NCBI GenBank assembly: GCA_037501455.1
Contig: CM074857.1
Location: 98,675,501-98,739,500 of the forward strand
Direction of reading: 5' to 3'
Origin: Lantana camara
Taxonomy: Eukaryota > Streptophyta > Magnoliopsida > Lamiales > Verbenaceae
DNA length: 64,000 nucleotides
Part shown: positions 10,825-21,838 of the stretch, piece by piece
Layout of the letters: each line of letters starts with the position of its first letter
Numbering within the stretch: position 1 is the stretch's first letter
Program-made: the position numbers and the translations under genes
Notes under the pieces: model-generated
Databases searched by the model: none
What the model was told of the DNA's origin: nothing
The model's input: the letters and a program-made list of their open reading frames with translations, nothing else

Positions 10825-12729
10825 TGGTAGGAATAGTGCCCTTAAAGCAGATGTTTGCTTTACTATTTCCTTGTAAAATCACAAACAATCTTTGAATAAT
10901 AAACGAGATGATTTTGTTCATAGGACACATGAAATAAGTTCTTAACTCCATAGGCGAGGATTAGAAACTTCTCCAAGTCAATGAGTCCGACAGACAATGG
11001 GAGTGTCGACCTTGACTCTGCTAAGACTTACTTATGTAATTATGTCCTTTTAAAGGATCACTAAATTTCATGGAGTGATAAGTGCATACGTTGATGCGTT
11101 CATAATACATATGGGTGATTGTTACAAGAACTTCATCACTGAGATGTCCCGCGTGAGAACATTCCTAAATGGGAAAGGAAGTTTCCTTAAACTTCCAGAT
11201 TAGGAAATATCTCACAGGTCAATAACGTGATTCATTAATCCTTAGACTTGAGATTCTGTAATGTCTAATATGAGCTAACTTTGTAATCTTGGATATAGGC
11301 TCAAAAGGGTGTCGCCATATAGACAACTGAACCACGGCCTATGTTGGGATTACACAAGTGGCATATGTAGAATTAGTAGAATCGATAAAGGACCTACACT
11401 TGTTAAGAACAAGAATGATCTCTTACTGATTGAGTTGTTCGTAGTCCATTAAACATTAAACCCTTGGCCAAGGTGGATAAAAGATCAAGACATCTAGAAA
11501 ATGGGGTTTTCTAGGATTGAGATCAAAATGGATATGAAACGAACTTAACTTTAAAGATCAAGAATACTTGGGCTCTGAGAATATTCCCATGCCTTAGTTC
11601 TTGATTGAGAGATGGAGTTATAGGAGGATTGTATTTCACTGATTGTCATTGACTGAAAGGTTCTTCGATTCATTTTGTTATTCGGCTAAGGGTCACACAC
11701 CCATTGCTAGATTACGGTAGTGTGATCTGTGAAGTGATTAATTAATTAGGGAGTTGATTAATTACTATTACTGCTAATCGAATAATGAACCTAAAGGGTC
11801 ACACACAAATGCCAGAATACGAGGGTTATGGTAGGATGTTAATATGATTAACGAATGATAAAATTATCTATCGAAAATAGGGGCTGAACACGTGGGGCAT
11901 TGCCACGTGTCTAAGACACGTGACTGCCATGTGTCACGTAGCCTACTGGCTGCCATGTGGCACGTACGTGGCTCCTAATACGTGTAATTATATTACACGT
12001 GAATTCTTTTCTAGAATTAATTAATTAAATTATAATGAATTAATTTTAGTCTTTTAATTAATTATTGAATTAATTATTAAGACTATTCTAAAATAAACTT
12101 AACCCAATAAATAATTAATTGAGAATTAAATTATTTATTGAATATTGACTTTTAACTTTAGGAATGTTGAAAAGTTTAACTTCCTATTATAGGAGAGAGA
12201 AGACTTCTCTTGCTAGACTTGGAGAATAAGTTAGGAACTTATTATTCCAATTAAATTAAATAATTAAATGAGTTAATTAGTGGGCAAGAAAAGAAGCCCA
12301 CTAGGGTTAAGAGAACCCTAGGTGGTTCGAACCCCACTAGTATTTATACTAGTGGTGGTGCTTGTTTTATTGTTTAGACCAACACTCACGAAGTGTTAAG
12401 TTTTTGAGAAAATCCAAAAGAAAAGTTTTCAAAGCAAAAATCCTAGCCTTAACACAAGCCATAGAACTAGCATTCTCACTCGCTCGATCGTGTTCTAGGT
12501 CTGGTGTGGATGCGCTTTGGAGGGCTTCTAATTTGGAGTCTAATTCGAAGGTCGTTCGAGGGATTTCGCTTGAAGGGTGTTCCTTAGGCGGCAACGACAT
12601 CACTAGAAAGCTTCTAAGTTTGTAATTTTCTAAAACACCCAATGTTACGATACGAAAATTACAAGACTACGATTAAACTTTTGGAAAATTTTAAACTTCC
12701 GCTGCTCAACTCTTTCGTGTTTTCCAACA
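10825..12729 (+). repeat. Copia-1 3' LTR
   Basis: 1905 bp, starting TGGTAGGAATAG, so the conserved TGTTAGG start has one change, and ending TTTTCCAACA. It differs from the 5' LTR by about 3-5% in the parts I compared and lacks about 110 bp after 10921. The hairpin at 11177-11196 and the TATA repeat at 12334-12355 are intact. The open frames at 12362-12642 are LTR sequence, not genes. Confidence 0.92.
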
Positions 12730-14266
12730 GAGAGTTCCCGGTGGGCTTATTTGAAGGCGCCCTTGTTAAGGTACAGAGCTACTTTGGGCGTGGCTTGGTT
12801 GCTTGAGCACCGTACGAGTTGGTGTGTTGCTCTTAGACTGTCCTTTTGGGCTCAATGATATTTTCGACTAATAGAATGAAATCTAGCCTGCTTATAGCTT
12901 TCGTAGAAGTGGTTGGTTAATTTGGGATGACGCGACAAGCTATATGGCTTACGTTTGGGTTAACCGAGGGATTGATTCAAGCTTGAGGAGACGAAGATCA
13001 TGAAGGACTTTCTCGATGTTCCGTTAAACGTTGGGATTCTACCAATTAATAGGGACATTGGGTTGTTATAGATCTTTATCCCGGAGTGAATCTTGTTCAA
13101 AGACTCCACACCGGATGGCTCTGACAGAATTGTTGGAGTTGAAGACGTAGCCAATGAGCTCTTAGAAGGTAGTTCATCCGTTTAAGTACTTCTTCATAGA
13201 GTGCTTACGTTTTATCTAAGAAGATATGGGACCCTCTGGATGAGAGTAGACTACCGTGAGCTACACAGGTTAATTGTGGAAGATAAATACCTTTACTTGC
13301 TTTGAAGAGTTGTTCGTTCTTCTCCAGAGTTCCATGGTCGACGTCGAGTTTGGTGTAGTAAGGGTATGATTGGCTATGTATCCAGGTAGAAGAACCGAGA
13401 ATTGCCTCAGAGTACGAAGTTACACGTGTTAGCAGGGGTTCATAGGCAATTTATTGCCATACCGTTGATTCGCTTGACAAGTAAGAGGCACGGTTGAGCG
13501 GGAAGTGGCATTTAAAGAGAGTTGCCTTCAGCACCGGGTTTACCACATCCGAGGGTACTCAAGGCTACCTTGTCTACATCAAAGCACTAAGGAAGGTTGG
13601 GTTGTCCATTGCTAGCGGAAGAGTGTAGCCTACGCCTCAAGAAGAAAAAGGTCACGAGGCTTGTTCCACTCTTGATTCGAGGTTGTTCGAGGACTTGAAG
13701 AACCGGTTTTGGTGTAGTGGCATGAGAAGGGACGTTGCAAACTTTGTATAGAAATGTTTAAACATGCCATCGGTTGAAAGCTGGACATCAAGAACCGGTA
13801 GGAAGTCCCCATCTACTTCCGATTTCCATTCGGTATTGGGGGAAAAATGGCTAAGGACTTTGTGTCTGATTTTTTAAGGCCAAGGAGATCTCAATGAGAT
13901 TTGAGTGGTTGCTCGTTTTAACGAGTTAGGCCATTTTCTCATGGCACAGTTGTTCGACAAGGTTTTGAAAGCTTCGTGGTTTGGAGAAGAAGACCTTAGA
14001 GTTCGGAGTAGGAGATTGAGATTTGTTAGAAGTATCTCCAACAAGGGGGTTCAACGTTGTGCTCAACCGGTTAGAGCTTTGGGTTCGCCAGAGGCTAGAG
14101 TTGAAGATCTAGTAGCCGTCTTCGGTGGAAGTCTTGTGGTGGATTTGAAAATCCGAGAAGCCACTTGAAAACCAAATCAGAGCAGTGTAGCAAAAGTGTA
14201 GAGTTTGAGCTGAGGTTATGGATTCGTCCGAGGCCCTGCAATAGGACCTGAGGACAGGTCCTTTTT
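12730..14266 (+). pseudogene. pol: Gypsy-1 pol remnant (RT, RNase H, integrase), heavily decayed
   Basis: Only fragments can be read, in changing frames. Near 12990-13130 there is a DFLDVP...LPINRDIG segment, equivalent to the DFPDVFPE...REIEFVID linker before RT. Near 13200-13290 there are traces of the first RT blocks. Near 13590-13680 there is KEG...VAYASR from RNase H. Near 13690-13770 there is a WCSGMRRDVANFV segment from the integrase zinc domain. The final part near 14120-14180 may be a chromodomain relic, which is tentative. The spacing is much shorter than a full Gypsy pol, so there are large internal deletions. The order RT-RH-IN supports Gypsy rather than Copia. Confidence 0.75.
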
Positions 14267-14281
14267 AAGGGAGAGAGGTTG
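14267..14281 (+). other. Gypsy-1 polypurine tract
   Basis: AAGGGAGAGAGGTTG lies directly before the TGATGCCCG start of the 3' LTR. Gypsy-2 has AAGGAGGGGAGGT in the same place. Confidence 0.75.
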
Positions 14282-14654
14282 TGATGCCCGTTTGTTCAGC
14301 CATACAGATATGACATCACGAGTGTGCTACTTGTGCATTTGAATTATTTATTTATGCAATTATATGATTTATATGATATTTAAATGCCGATCTTATGCTA
14401 TATGTTATATATTTTGAACTTATGTGTGAAGATTTGATTTTTATTCTGATTTTTGTGAATAACTGATATGCATGAAATATTTGCGTTATGAATGTGTTTA
14501 TATGGTTTATATACGTTTTAGAACTTGTTTGGTTTGGTCTTGGACCATTTTGGTGAAATCGACACTCAAGGGCTTAAAGAGCATTTAGAGCACCTTGGGT
14601 TCCGGACGACATAAATTGAGCTCGGGAATTCGGATCTGAATTCCAACACCATTG
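14282..14654 (+). repeat. Gypsy-1 3' LTR, segment A
   Basis: It starts with TGATGCCCG after the polypurine tract, similar to the TGTGATGCCCCG start of Gypsy-2. It is cut at 14655 by the Athila-type element. The matching part of the 5' LTR is outside the window. Confidence 0.8.
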
Positions 14655-15448
14655 TGTTGAGTGTAAAATTTGCATGGATTTAAGAGTTAATTAGAGTATA
14701 CTTTTGTGGCGGTTGATGCGTTTATGAGATTATTTTGCTCCATTTAGATGTTTTGGAAGTTGGAGTTAAGAAACTGTGAAACGAGGTGAATTCACGTATT
14801 TTTGGAAGAATTAGGAGTAACCCCCATTACTCATTGGAAGGGTAAATCTGTTAACCCCCGTTAACGGATCCAGGAGCTTCAGTTTTGGCAAAATATGGGA
14901 GTAATTGAGAAATTGATGGTAATTGAGATTGTTTTCATAACTAGTGGGTTTAGGAATTCAAAGAGATTTGGTTCTTAATCTATACAACGAGAAAACTTAT
15001 TCCATGCCAAGCTGCTAGAACTTGATTTGCACTAGTCTTGAACTAATTGGTTCAATTGATCATTAATGATTGTCAGAACAACATTGAAATTACTTGAATA
15101 CTTGGTTATACCTTGAGAGAGGATAATACAAATCTAAATGACTAGGTTGTAGAATTGCACTTGTCAAACGAGTATTATACTAAATCCTGAATGCATAGTC
15201 ATGACTCCCCATTCTAATTAGTTTATTGATTTTAATCCACGTGTGTTTAATTCTGTTAATTGCTTTTATTCTAGTTAATTGTTAAATTTCGTTTCAGTAG
15301 ATTAATAACCAACTTGAATTCGTTCGGTCTTTAGATTAGAAAGAGATATTAAGTAGTGATTGATTTCCATTCCCCGCGGGTACGATCCTGTTGTGTTACG
15401 CATATATTTCAGTATACACTTGCACGATTGGTTTCACTTGAAATCACA
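14655..15448 (+). repeat. Athila-type 5' LTR, internally deleted
   Basis: It runs from TGTTGAGTG to AAATCACA, 794 bp against 1531 bp for the 3' copy. About 735 bp after GGGAGTAA (near 14904) is missing, corresponding to about 20558-21295 in the 3' LTR. The lost part includes the TATA box and most of the palindrome cluster. Confidence 0.88.
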
Positions 15449-15454
15449 TGTTTT

Positions 15455-15471
15455 TGGCGCCGTTGCCGGGG
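15455..15471 (+). other. Athila-type primer-binding site (tRNA-Asp)
   Basis: TGGCGCCGTTGCCGGGG is the exact complement of the 3' end of plant tRNA-Asp, including CCA. It lies 6 bases after the LTR end. Confidence 0.9.
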
Positions 15472-15607
15472 AAGGCGTTTTAAATCAGTATTGCTTAAAT
15501 ATTTTGATCTAGTGCTTTAGACCATTATTTCACTTTGTGTTCGTACTTTTCTGTCATTGTGGAATTAAACTGAGGATTTTCTTCTCCTTTGTACAGGTCC
15601 ACGATGC

Positions 15608-17171
15608 ATGCAACGATCTCAAGATCCGAAACTAGTACCTTACGATCCAGAGATATCGAGAACACTTAACACCATTAGGAAGAAGCAAAAGAAAGACAAG
15701 AAAACCTCTACCAACCCAATGGCTGAAAATCCGAACAACGCAAGAGGCGGTGGAGTTGCAGATCCACAACCCCCCACATCCTCCTGCGATTAGAGATTAC
15801 AATGTGCTGAATGCAGAGGCGATTCAGAGTGTAACCCGCCCACCGATTGCATCAAACAACTTCGAGATCAAACCAGCTATAATCAATTTGCTGCAGAACA
15901 ATATGTTTTCAGGGTTACCACTAGAGGACCCAACATCACATCTTGATTTCTTTCTTGAGGTGTGTGACACCTTCAAGATTCACAATGTCACGCCCGATGC
16001 CATCCGAGTCAGGCTTTTCCCCTTTTCACTAAGGGAAAGAGCTAAAGCATGGCTGAGTACTGTACCCAATAAATCCTTTTAGAGCTGGGACACACTTTCT
16101 CAGGCTTTCCTAGCCAAGTTCTTCCTTCTTAGCAAAACCACGAAGTAGAGGAATGATATTCAAGGTTTCAGACAATTAGATGGGGAGTTCTTCTACGAGG
16201 CTTGGGATAGATTTAAGGATTTGCAGAAGAAGTGCCCTCATTATGGAATTCCGGGTTGGCTTTTGATACAGACTTTCTACAATGGGATGTCCCCAACTTT
16301 TAGAGGAGTAATGGATGCCGCAGCTGGTGGAGATTTTTTGTCAAAATCTGAAGCGGTGGCCATTGAACTGTTAGATAACATGTCACAAAATGATGTTTTT
16401 GTGCATGAAAGGAGCCATTCCCAATCAATCAAGGTGCAAGCAGGAGTCTCAGAGCTAGATGGTCTGACCGCTATAAATGCCAAATTTGAGGCCCTTAGCA
16501 AGAAATTGGATCAACTTTATGTGAATGCAGTTGGGACACTAGCCCAACCAGTTCAGGTAACTTGTGAAATTTGTAGTGGTCCACATGCATTTGACGTGTG
16601 CCCTTATACCAATGCAGGTGAACAGGTGCAAGAGCAAGTGAGCTATCCAAATAATTCCAAACCGGTAAACGATCCGTACTCAAACACCTACAACCCAGGA
16701 TGGAAGAATCACCCCCATTTTTCTTGGTCTAACAATCGGAATGTCCAACAACCACCTCAAGCTAGACCACAATTTCAACTGAGGCCTCAGTTTCAACCGA
16801 GACCACCAGCTCCATACCACGGCCCACCACTTCAACAGGAACAAAAGCAGGGATGGGAAGCAGCTCTTGAGAAATTTATAAGTGTCTCTACTGATAGATA
16901 TCATAAATTAGAGACTCAAGTAGAACAGGTGGTAAATCAGAACAGGAATTTAGAGACTCAAATTGGTCAGATTGCCCAATCTTTGAATATAAAGGGCCCA
17001 GGAATGCTGCCGAGTCAAATTGAAAATAATCCTAAGGAGCATTGCAAGGCCATCACCGTAAGAACTGGTAAGGAGTACGAAGGAACAACGTTGCCTACAA
17101 ATTCTAATATAGACAACATAGTTGGTGAGAAGGTTGAAGAGGTAGTTGAGGTTGAGAAGGTAAACATATAG
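15608..17171 (+). pseudogene. gag: Athila-type gag
   Basis: The start is MQRSQDPKLVPYDPEIS; a YDPEI block near the N-terminus is common in Athila gag proteins. A frameshift near 15770 leads to the core gag domain (NNMFSGLPLEDPTSHLDFFL, LRERAKAWL). In-frame stops occur at 16080-16082 and near 16146. From 16221 a 316-residue segment is open. It contains YNGMSP, a single CEIC...HAFDVCP cysteine cluster near 16565-16600, a proline/glutamine-rich stretch (16740-16840) and a heptad-like ETQVEQVVNQNRNLETQ segment that may form a coiled coil. It ends at 17171 with no protease behind it. Confidence 0.85.
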
Positions 17172-17492
17172 GAGAAAAATGAAGAGCCCTTGAATCCTAA
17201 TGATTAGGAAGAACTTTTTTTTCTTTCGTTCTCATTTTTGAAGTTGGTGAAGTTTTGAAGAATCCTAATCTCTAAGTGCCCTTGAATCTGAATTGTGAGG
17301 TTGATTGTGGAGAACTTCGAGCTTGAATTGTTACACTATAGGGTGGTATTGATTTAAGTTGGGTAGGTTGAAGAATTTGAGCCAAAGCGCACACCCTAGT
17401 ATATTGCCCACAATGTGTTTGATATATTGTCTGAGTGGATTGTAACTGATATTTGTGTGCTTTGCTTTGGTGTAATTGTTATTTCAGGTACC
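17172..17492 (+). other. Spacer between Athila-type gag and second ORF
   Basis: There is no coding similarity and no trace of pol. It ends in TTGTTATTTCAG (17477-17488), which resembles a plant 3' splice site and lies four bases before the next ATG. This suggests, but does not show, that the second ORF is made from a spliced transcript. Confidence 0.5.
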
Positions 17493-18733
17493 ATGGGAAG
17501 TTCTAAGCGTCCTCGACCCATCGAGCCATTCGCTACCTCTTCTCCCTGTGGGCCATTAACCGCGGGATTCGGTCAATGTGACCGTGAATGATTTGGGTAA
17601 CCCGTATGGAAGGAATTTGACAAGAAATATCATATCTACTCAGTTCTTAAAGGAAGCATGGCCGGAGAGACTTGGAGTTTGGGAGGAGGTGAAGAGACTT
17701 TTTGACAATATTGGTTGGTTGCCTTTTCTCACCAAGACGGATATCACATATGCGGAGTCGGCCGCCTCCTTCTTCACCACGATGGATTTTAACCCGGGGG
17801 ATAACACATTGGTCTTCTCTTTAGATGGCCGGGTGACTCACACTTGGGACATGGGAAGGATAAGGGAAATCCTACGTTTTCCGGGTCAGGCTACTTCTTC
17901 ATTGCCTAAGTGGGATGCAGTTGAGAGAGAGGCGGTGTGGAGGTCCTTTCTACTGCGTGAGGGTGTTTCGAATTACTCCCCCCTAAAACACAAAGGATAG
18001 CTAATTAGATTCGTTGGTTTAGGTGATGGTGCAGAGGATTTTAGCCACAGGATTCTGTGCCCGACACGGGAGTGACAGCCACATCAATGAGACGGAGCTG
18101 GGGATCATGTCGATGTTGAAGGTTGACATAGAATTTGATGGCACGACTAAGTTCCTCTGGGGACTAAGAGAGATTACAGGGAGAGCTACCAAGACGATAG
18201 CCCATGGCGCATTTGTGACTATGTTTGCCCGTGACGTGGATTGGAGGCCAAGAGGATTGTTGCCCGTTAATTTTGGTTTTGATCTTGGGGCATAGTATCT
18301 CGTAAACATGGGTGTAGCTATTAAATGGGAGAGTGGACGACTCAAGAAGCGAGTTTTTCCATGGTGGCCAATCCGGGATAGAGATAGGTTATTGCAGATG
18401 TATAATTGGGGTAAGGCTCGTTTTGAGGAGCTTTCTGACGTGCAGAAGGAGCTTTTAGCTCAGATTCCCGATAGGCCGAATAACGAGTTTGAGGTCCTCT
18501 GCCGTGCTGCGCTAGTTGTTGTTGATGAGGCTGATGAAGGTGTTCTAGCTAGTATGAGAGGTCTTAGCATGGAATTGGCTGGACTACGAGATGATGTGAC
18601 GGCCATGCACGCAAGGATTGAGGATTTGGCGCATTATGTGGATGAGAGATTTGATGAATGGCAAGCTCATGTGGATGCCAAGTTTGAGGGGTTCTATGCT
18701 CGTCTTGATCAGTATTTCAGAGGCCTCCAGTAG
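17493..18733 (+). pseudogene. Athila ORF-1 / plant-transposon-protein-like second ORF
   Basis: The ATG at 17493 has a good context (ACCATGG) and begins MGSSKRPRPIEPF. A frameshift near 17576 leads to a 17578-18000 segment with RNIISTQFLKEAWPERLGVW and GRVTHTWDMGRIREILRFPG. Another frameshift near 18000-18023 leads to 18023-18295 and 18308-18733, which share a frame and are separated by one stop. The layout resembles the Athila ORF-1 and putative plant transposon protein families; I recognise it by general pattern only. The C-terminal 60 residues (LAGLRDDVTAMHARIEDL onward) have heptads typical of a coiled coil. Its role is unknown. Confidence 0.65.
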
Positions 18734-19084
18734 CCCCCTGCACCTTGATTCTGCCATCCCTTTTCCCCTTGTTTTATTGACTCTTTATTTGGGCATGTAC
18801 TTTTTGATATTCTGATACTTTTGATACCCTTATTTCTTTGCTACTGTCTTTTGAACTCTTTGGATGTTTATGCAATGTGCCCTTTCCTTACTTGGATTTG
18901 TGACTTGTGTGTTATTTGGAGGATGCATGTTGATTATTTATTGTCTTTGCACTTGATCCGTGTTTTTCTAGTCGCTTGTTCAGGTTTTGGAAGCTTTGCT
19001 AGCACTTTGCCCGGTCTTCACTTGATAAGGGAGTTTTCTTGACCTTTAACTCTTTAATTTACATGAGGACATTGCAAAGGATAA

Positions 19085-19111
19085 GGGGGGGGGGGGGGGG
19101 GGGGGGGGGGG
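19085..19111 (+). repeat. Poly-G run of 27 bases
   Basis: Uninterrupted G from 19085 to 19111 on the plus strand. It could form a G-quadruplex in the transcript or on one DNA strand. The exact length may be a sequencing artefact. Confidence 0.8.
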
Positions 19112-20292
19112 ATTATGTGTGAATGAGAATTGTTTAGATGCTTTGTTGCTTAGGACCGTGATTTTAAACTTGTGAATTATGAGAATTTTGAAAATTTTCC
19201 CCCGTTTTGAACTTTTTCTTTGAAGTTTGATTGTTGAGCTTTTGCTAGAATAAGTTAGGCTATTTGAGTTGAGGAAAGTTTGCATGAAATTGGATAATTA
19301 GTGTGTTAGTATGCCCTTTTATTCTGAGCACTTTTGAACGTGATAATGTAATTTGCGTAGAAAGGTGAATTGATGATTTTCAAATAAGTCTAAGATTTGA
19401 TTAGGATGCATTTTAGTCCTATTAAGGCGAAATTTTGAGTTGATGAAAGATTAGGAAAGTGAAGTAGGTATTCGTTGTCGGAGGAGTATAAGTCTTTCTT
19501 TTGGCCATTTTTCACTGAATAACGTGATCTTATTGACCCCGTTGAGCCTATTTGCTGTGCAAAGATTTTTGTAGCCACATTATAAGCCAAATGCACAACA
19601 AAAGTGTACCCACCTTGTTAATTTTACACCAAGGCTTGCTCGTTTGATCTTAGGGTGAATATCTATCTTTGGACCCCCTTTTTTATTGTTCATGGGATTG
19701 AAAGTGAGAGATTTATGTAAAAACAGAAAAAGAATGAGAGAAAGCTGTGGAAAAAGAAAAGATATGAAAAAGAACAAAGAGCAAAAGAAAAGAAAAGAAA
19801 AAATTATGCGAAGTGTGAAATTGAAAGTGTGGGATGTAAGTGTCTAAGTGTGGGGGAAGCGTTTAATGGCCAATTGAAAGTGTCGCGTGTGTAAAGATTG
19901 AATGATGTAAGCTTAGTAAGTAGTCACTTGATCCAAAACTTCCATAACCTTACCTGAAGCCTACATTACAAGCCCGAAAGACCTACCGATCCCGAGTCTT
20001 GATTTAACTCCATTACTGGAGATAGTGCGAAGAGTGTATTTCAAAGTTGATGATTAGAACTTAGGCAAAAATTGTGAATTTTGCATTCTAATCTTTGTAT
20101 ATTGTTTCGTTCGAAATGATACACTACACAAGGGTATACTTTTCATACTATTTTTGATGATCTTGTGTTTATGAGTACTTGATTTGATGAGCTAGACCTG
20201 TTTAGGCGAAGGTTTGATGATTGCTTCTAAGTCGAGGTTTGATGGGGATGTGTTTTCTTTATTTTCGTATTTCTCGAGGACGAGCAATAGGC

Positions 20293-20307
20293 AAGTGTAG
20301 GGGAATT
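20293..20307 (+). other. Athila-type polypurine tract
   Basis: AAGTGTAGGGGAATT lies directly before the TGTCGAGCG start of the 3' LTR. Confidence 0.7.
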
Positions 20308-21838
20308 TGTCGAGCGTGAAATTCGCATGGATTTAAGCGTTAATTAGAGTATACTTTTGTGCCGGTTGATGCGTTTATGGGATTATTTTGCTCCATTTAG
20401 GTGTTTTGGAAGTTGGAGTTAAGTAACGGCGAAACGAGGTGAATTCACGTATTTTTGGAAGAATTGGGAGTAACCCCTGTTACTCGTTGGAAGAGTAAAT
20501 TTGTTAACCCCCGTTAACGGAACCAGGAGCTTCATTTTTGGCAAAATATGGGAGTAACGCCAGTTACTCCCTGGTAGTAGAATTCTGGTAACGGCCGTTA
20601 CCAGAGGCAGTAGGAGGAAAGATTCTTGGCGCAGGAGGGGTAACACCCATTACCCCTGGGCAGAAGGAAAGTGTTAATGCCCGTTACCACTTATAAAAGC
20701 GCAAGCACGATTTCAGCTTGCAACGGGCGTTAATGGGATTTGTTCTTGAGAAGTTAATGCCCGTTACCTAGGGCAACGTGATAGATTTGGGAGCAGCTAT
20801 TTATATGCGGTTAGGAGTCTTTTTGGGGATCTTCTTTAGTCTTCGTGACCTATATACAGAGCTGTAGGAAAAGTTGTTTAGAGAATTTCGAGAAGACGAA
20901 AGGATCGAATTCTTTAAAAATTTCAGTTTTTTAGTTTTTTCGGTTTTATTTATTGTTTTAATTATCAAACTAATTCCTCTAAGTTTTGTTTTAATTTGTT
21001 TTACATGTTAGATTCGTTTTCCAGAATTGATGAATGTTTAGAGTTTTGCTTTTGAGACTTTGTTTTGAATTGATGAACATGAATTTCTTTAATGCAATTT
21101 CCTTTATTTTTATGAGTTTAGATTTAATTATAAGTACCTAAACCCCTAGGGCTAGGGGAGTGATAATGAATATATACTAAGTGTTTGATATGATGCTCGA
21201 ATGACTTGTGTTAATTCTTAGTTTTGACAACGTGGTTTGAATCGAATTGCGATGGCCTGATCAACCTTAGCATAATTTAAGATTACCTAAGAATTGAGAA
21301 ATTGATGGTAATTGAGATTGTTTTCATAACTAGTGGGTTTAGGAATTCAAAGAGATTTGGTTCTTAATCTATACAATGAGTAAATTTTATTCCATGCCAA
21401 GCCGCTAGAACTTGATTTGCACTAGTCTTGAACTAATTGGTTCAATTAATCATTAATGATTGTGAGAACAACGTTGAAATTAATTGAATACTTGGTTATA
21501 CCTTGAGAGAGGATAATAGAAATCTAAATGAATAGGTTGTAGAATTGCACTTTTCAAACGAGTATTAAATTAAATCCTGAATGCATAGTCATAACTCCCC
21601 AGCCTAATTAGTTTATTGAGTTTAATCCACGTGTGTTTAATTCTGTTAATTTCTTTTATTCTAGTTAATTGTTAAATTTTGTTTCAGTAGATTAATAACC
21701 AACTTGAATTCGTTCGGTCTTTAGATTAGAAAGAGATATTGATTAGTGATTGATTTCCCTTCCCTGTGGGTACTATCCTGTTGTGCTACGTATATATTTC
21801 AGCGTACACTTGCACGATTGGTTTAACTTAAAATCACA
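20308..21838 (+). repeat. Athila-type 3' LTR, full length
   Basis: 1531 bp, from TGTCGAGCGTG to AAATCACA. It has a cluster of palindromes (20468-20768), a TATA box (TTATAAAAGC, 20691-20700) and the portion deleted from the 5' copy. Confidence 0.88.
20468..20768 (+). promoter_or_regulatory. Cluster of GTAAC...GTTAC palindromes with TATA box
   Basis: At least five inverted repeats are packed here: GAGTAAC arms (20468-20485), GTTAAC arms (20503-20518), GGGAGTAAC arms (20550-20571), a perfect 22-bp palindrome with TCTGGTAACGG arms (20584-20605) and AGGGGTAA arms (20636-20657). AACGG or its complement occurs seven times between 20511 and 20765. AACGG is the core of the plant MSA element bound by three-repeat MYB proteins. 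The TATA box at 20692 lies inside the cluster. Function is inferred. Confidence 0.55.

Larger units (their letters stand above)
2742..12729 (+). mobile_element. Copia-1: full-length Ty1/Copia element, defective
   Basis: A 9.99-kb element with LTRs at 2742-4743 and 10825-12729, tRNA-Met PBS, a long 2.15-kb leader, gag-PR-IN-RT-RH remnants and a polypurine tract. The flanks are TAGAG (2737-2741) and GAGAG (12730-12734), a TSD with one mismatch. It sits between gag and pol of Gypsy-1. Long LTRs and a long leader are reminiscent of the Angela/Tork group, but I cannot assign the lineage firmly. Confidence 0.93.
18734..20307 (+). other. Athila-type 3' non-coding region
   Basis: 1.57 kb without credible genes. 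It holds a 27-base G run (19085-19111), a purine-rich A/G tract (about 19690-19805), a polypurine-like AAGTGTGGGGGAAG near 19846-19860 and the terminal tract before the 3' LTR. Internal AAGTGTGGGGG-like sequences are common in Athila/Tat elements. Confidence 0.65.
14655..21838 (+). mobile_element. Athila-type Gypsy element lacking pol (non-autonomous)
   Basis: The LTRs are at 14655-15448 and 20308-21838. The PBS is complementary to tRNA-Asp, as is typical of Athila/Tat elements. A broken gag and a second ORF follow, then a long non-coding tail. No protease, RT, RNase H or integrase can be read in the 4.86-kb interior. The flanks CATTG and ACACA do not match, so no TSD is visible. The insert splits the Gypsy-1 3' LTR. 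LTR differences are about 4-5% over 200 bp. Confidence 0.85.

Noticed and set aside
14650..14654. Target-site duplication for the Athila-type element
   Set aside because: CATTG on the left and ACACA on the right (21839-21843) do not match; shifting the borders gives no TG/CA-consistent pair.
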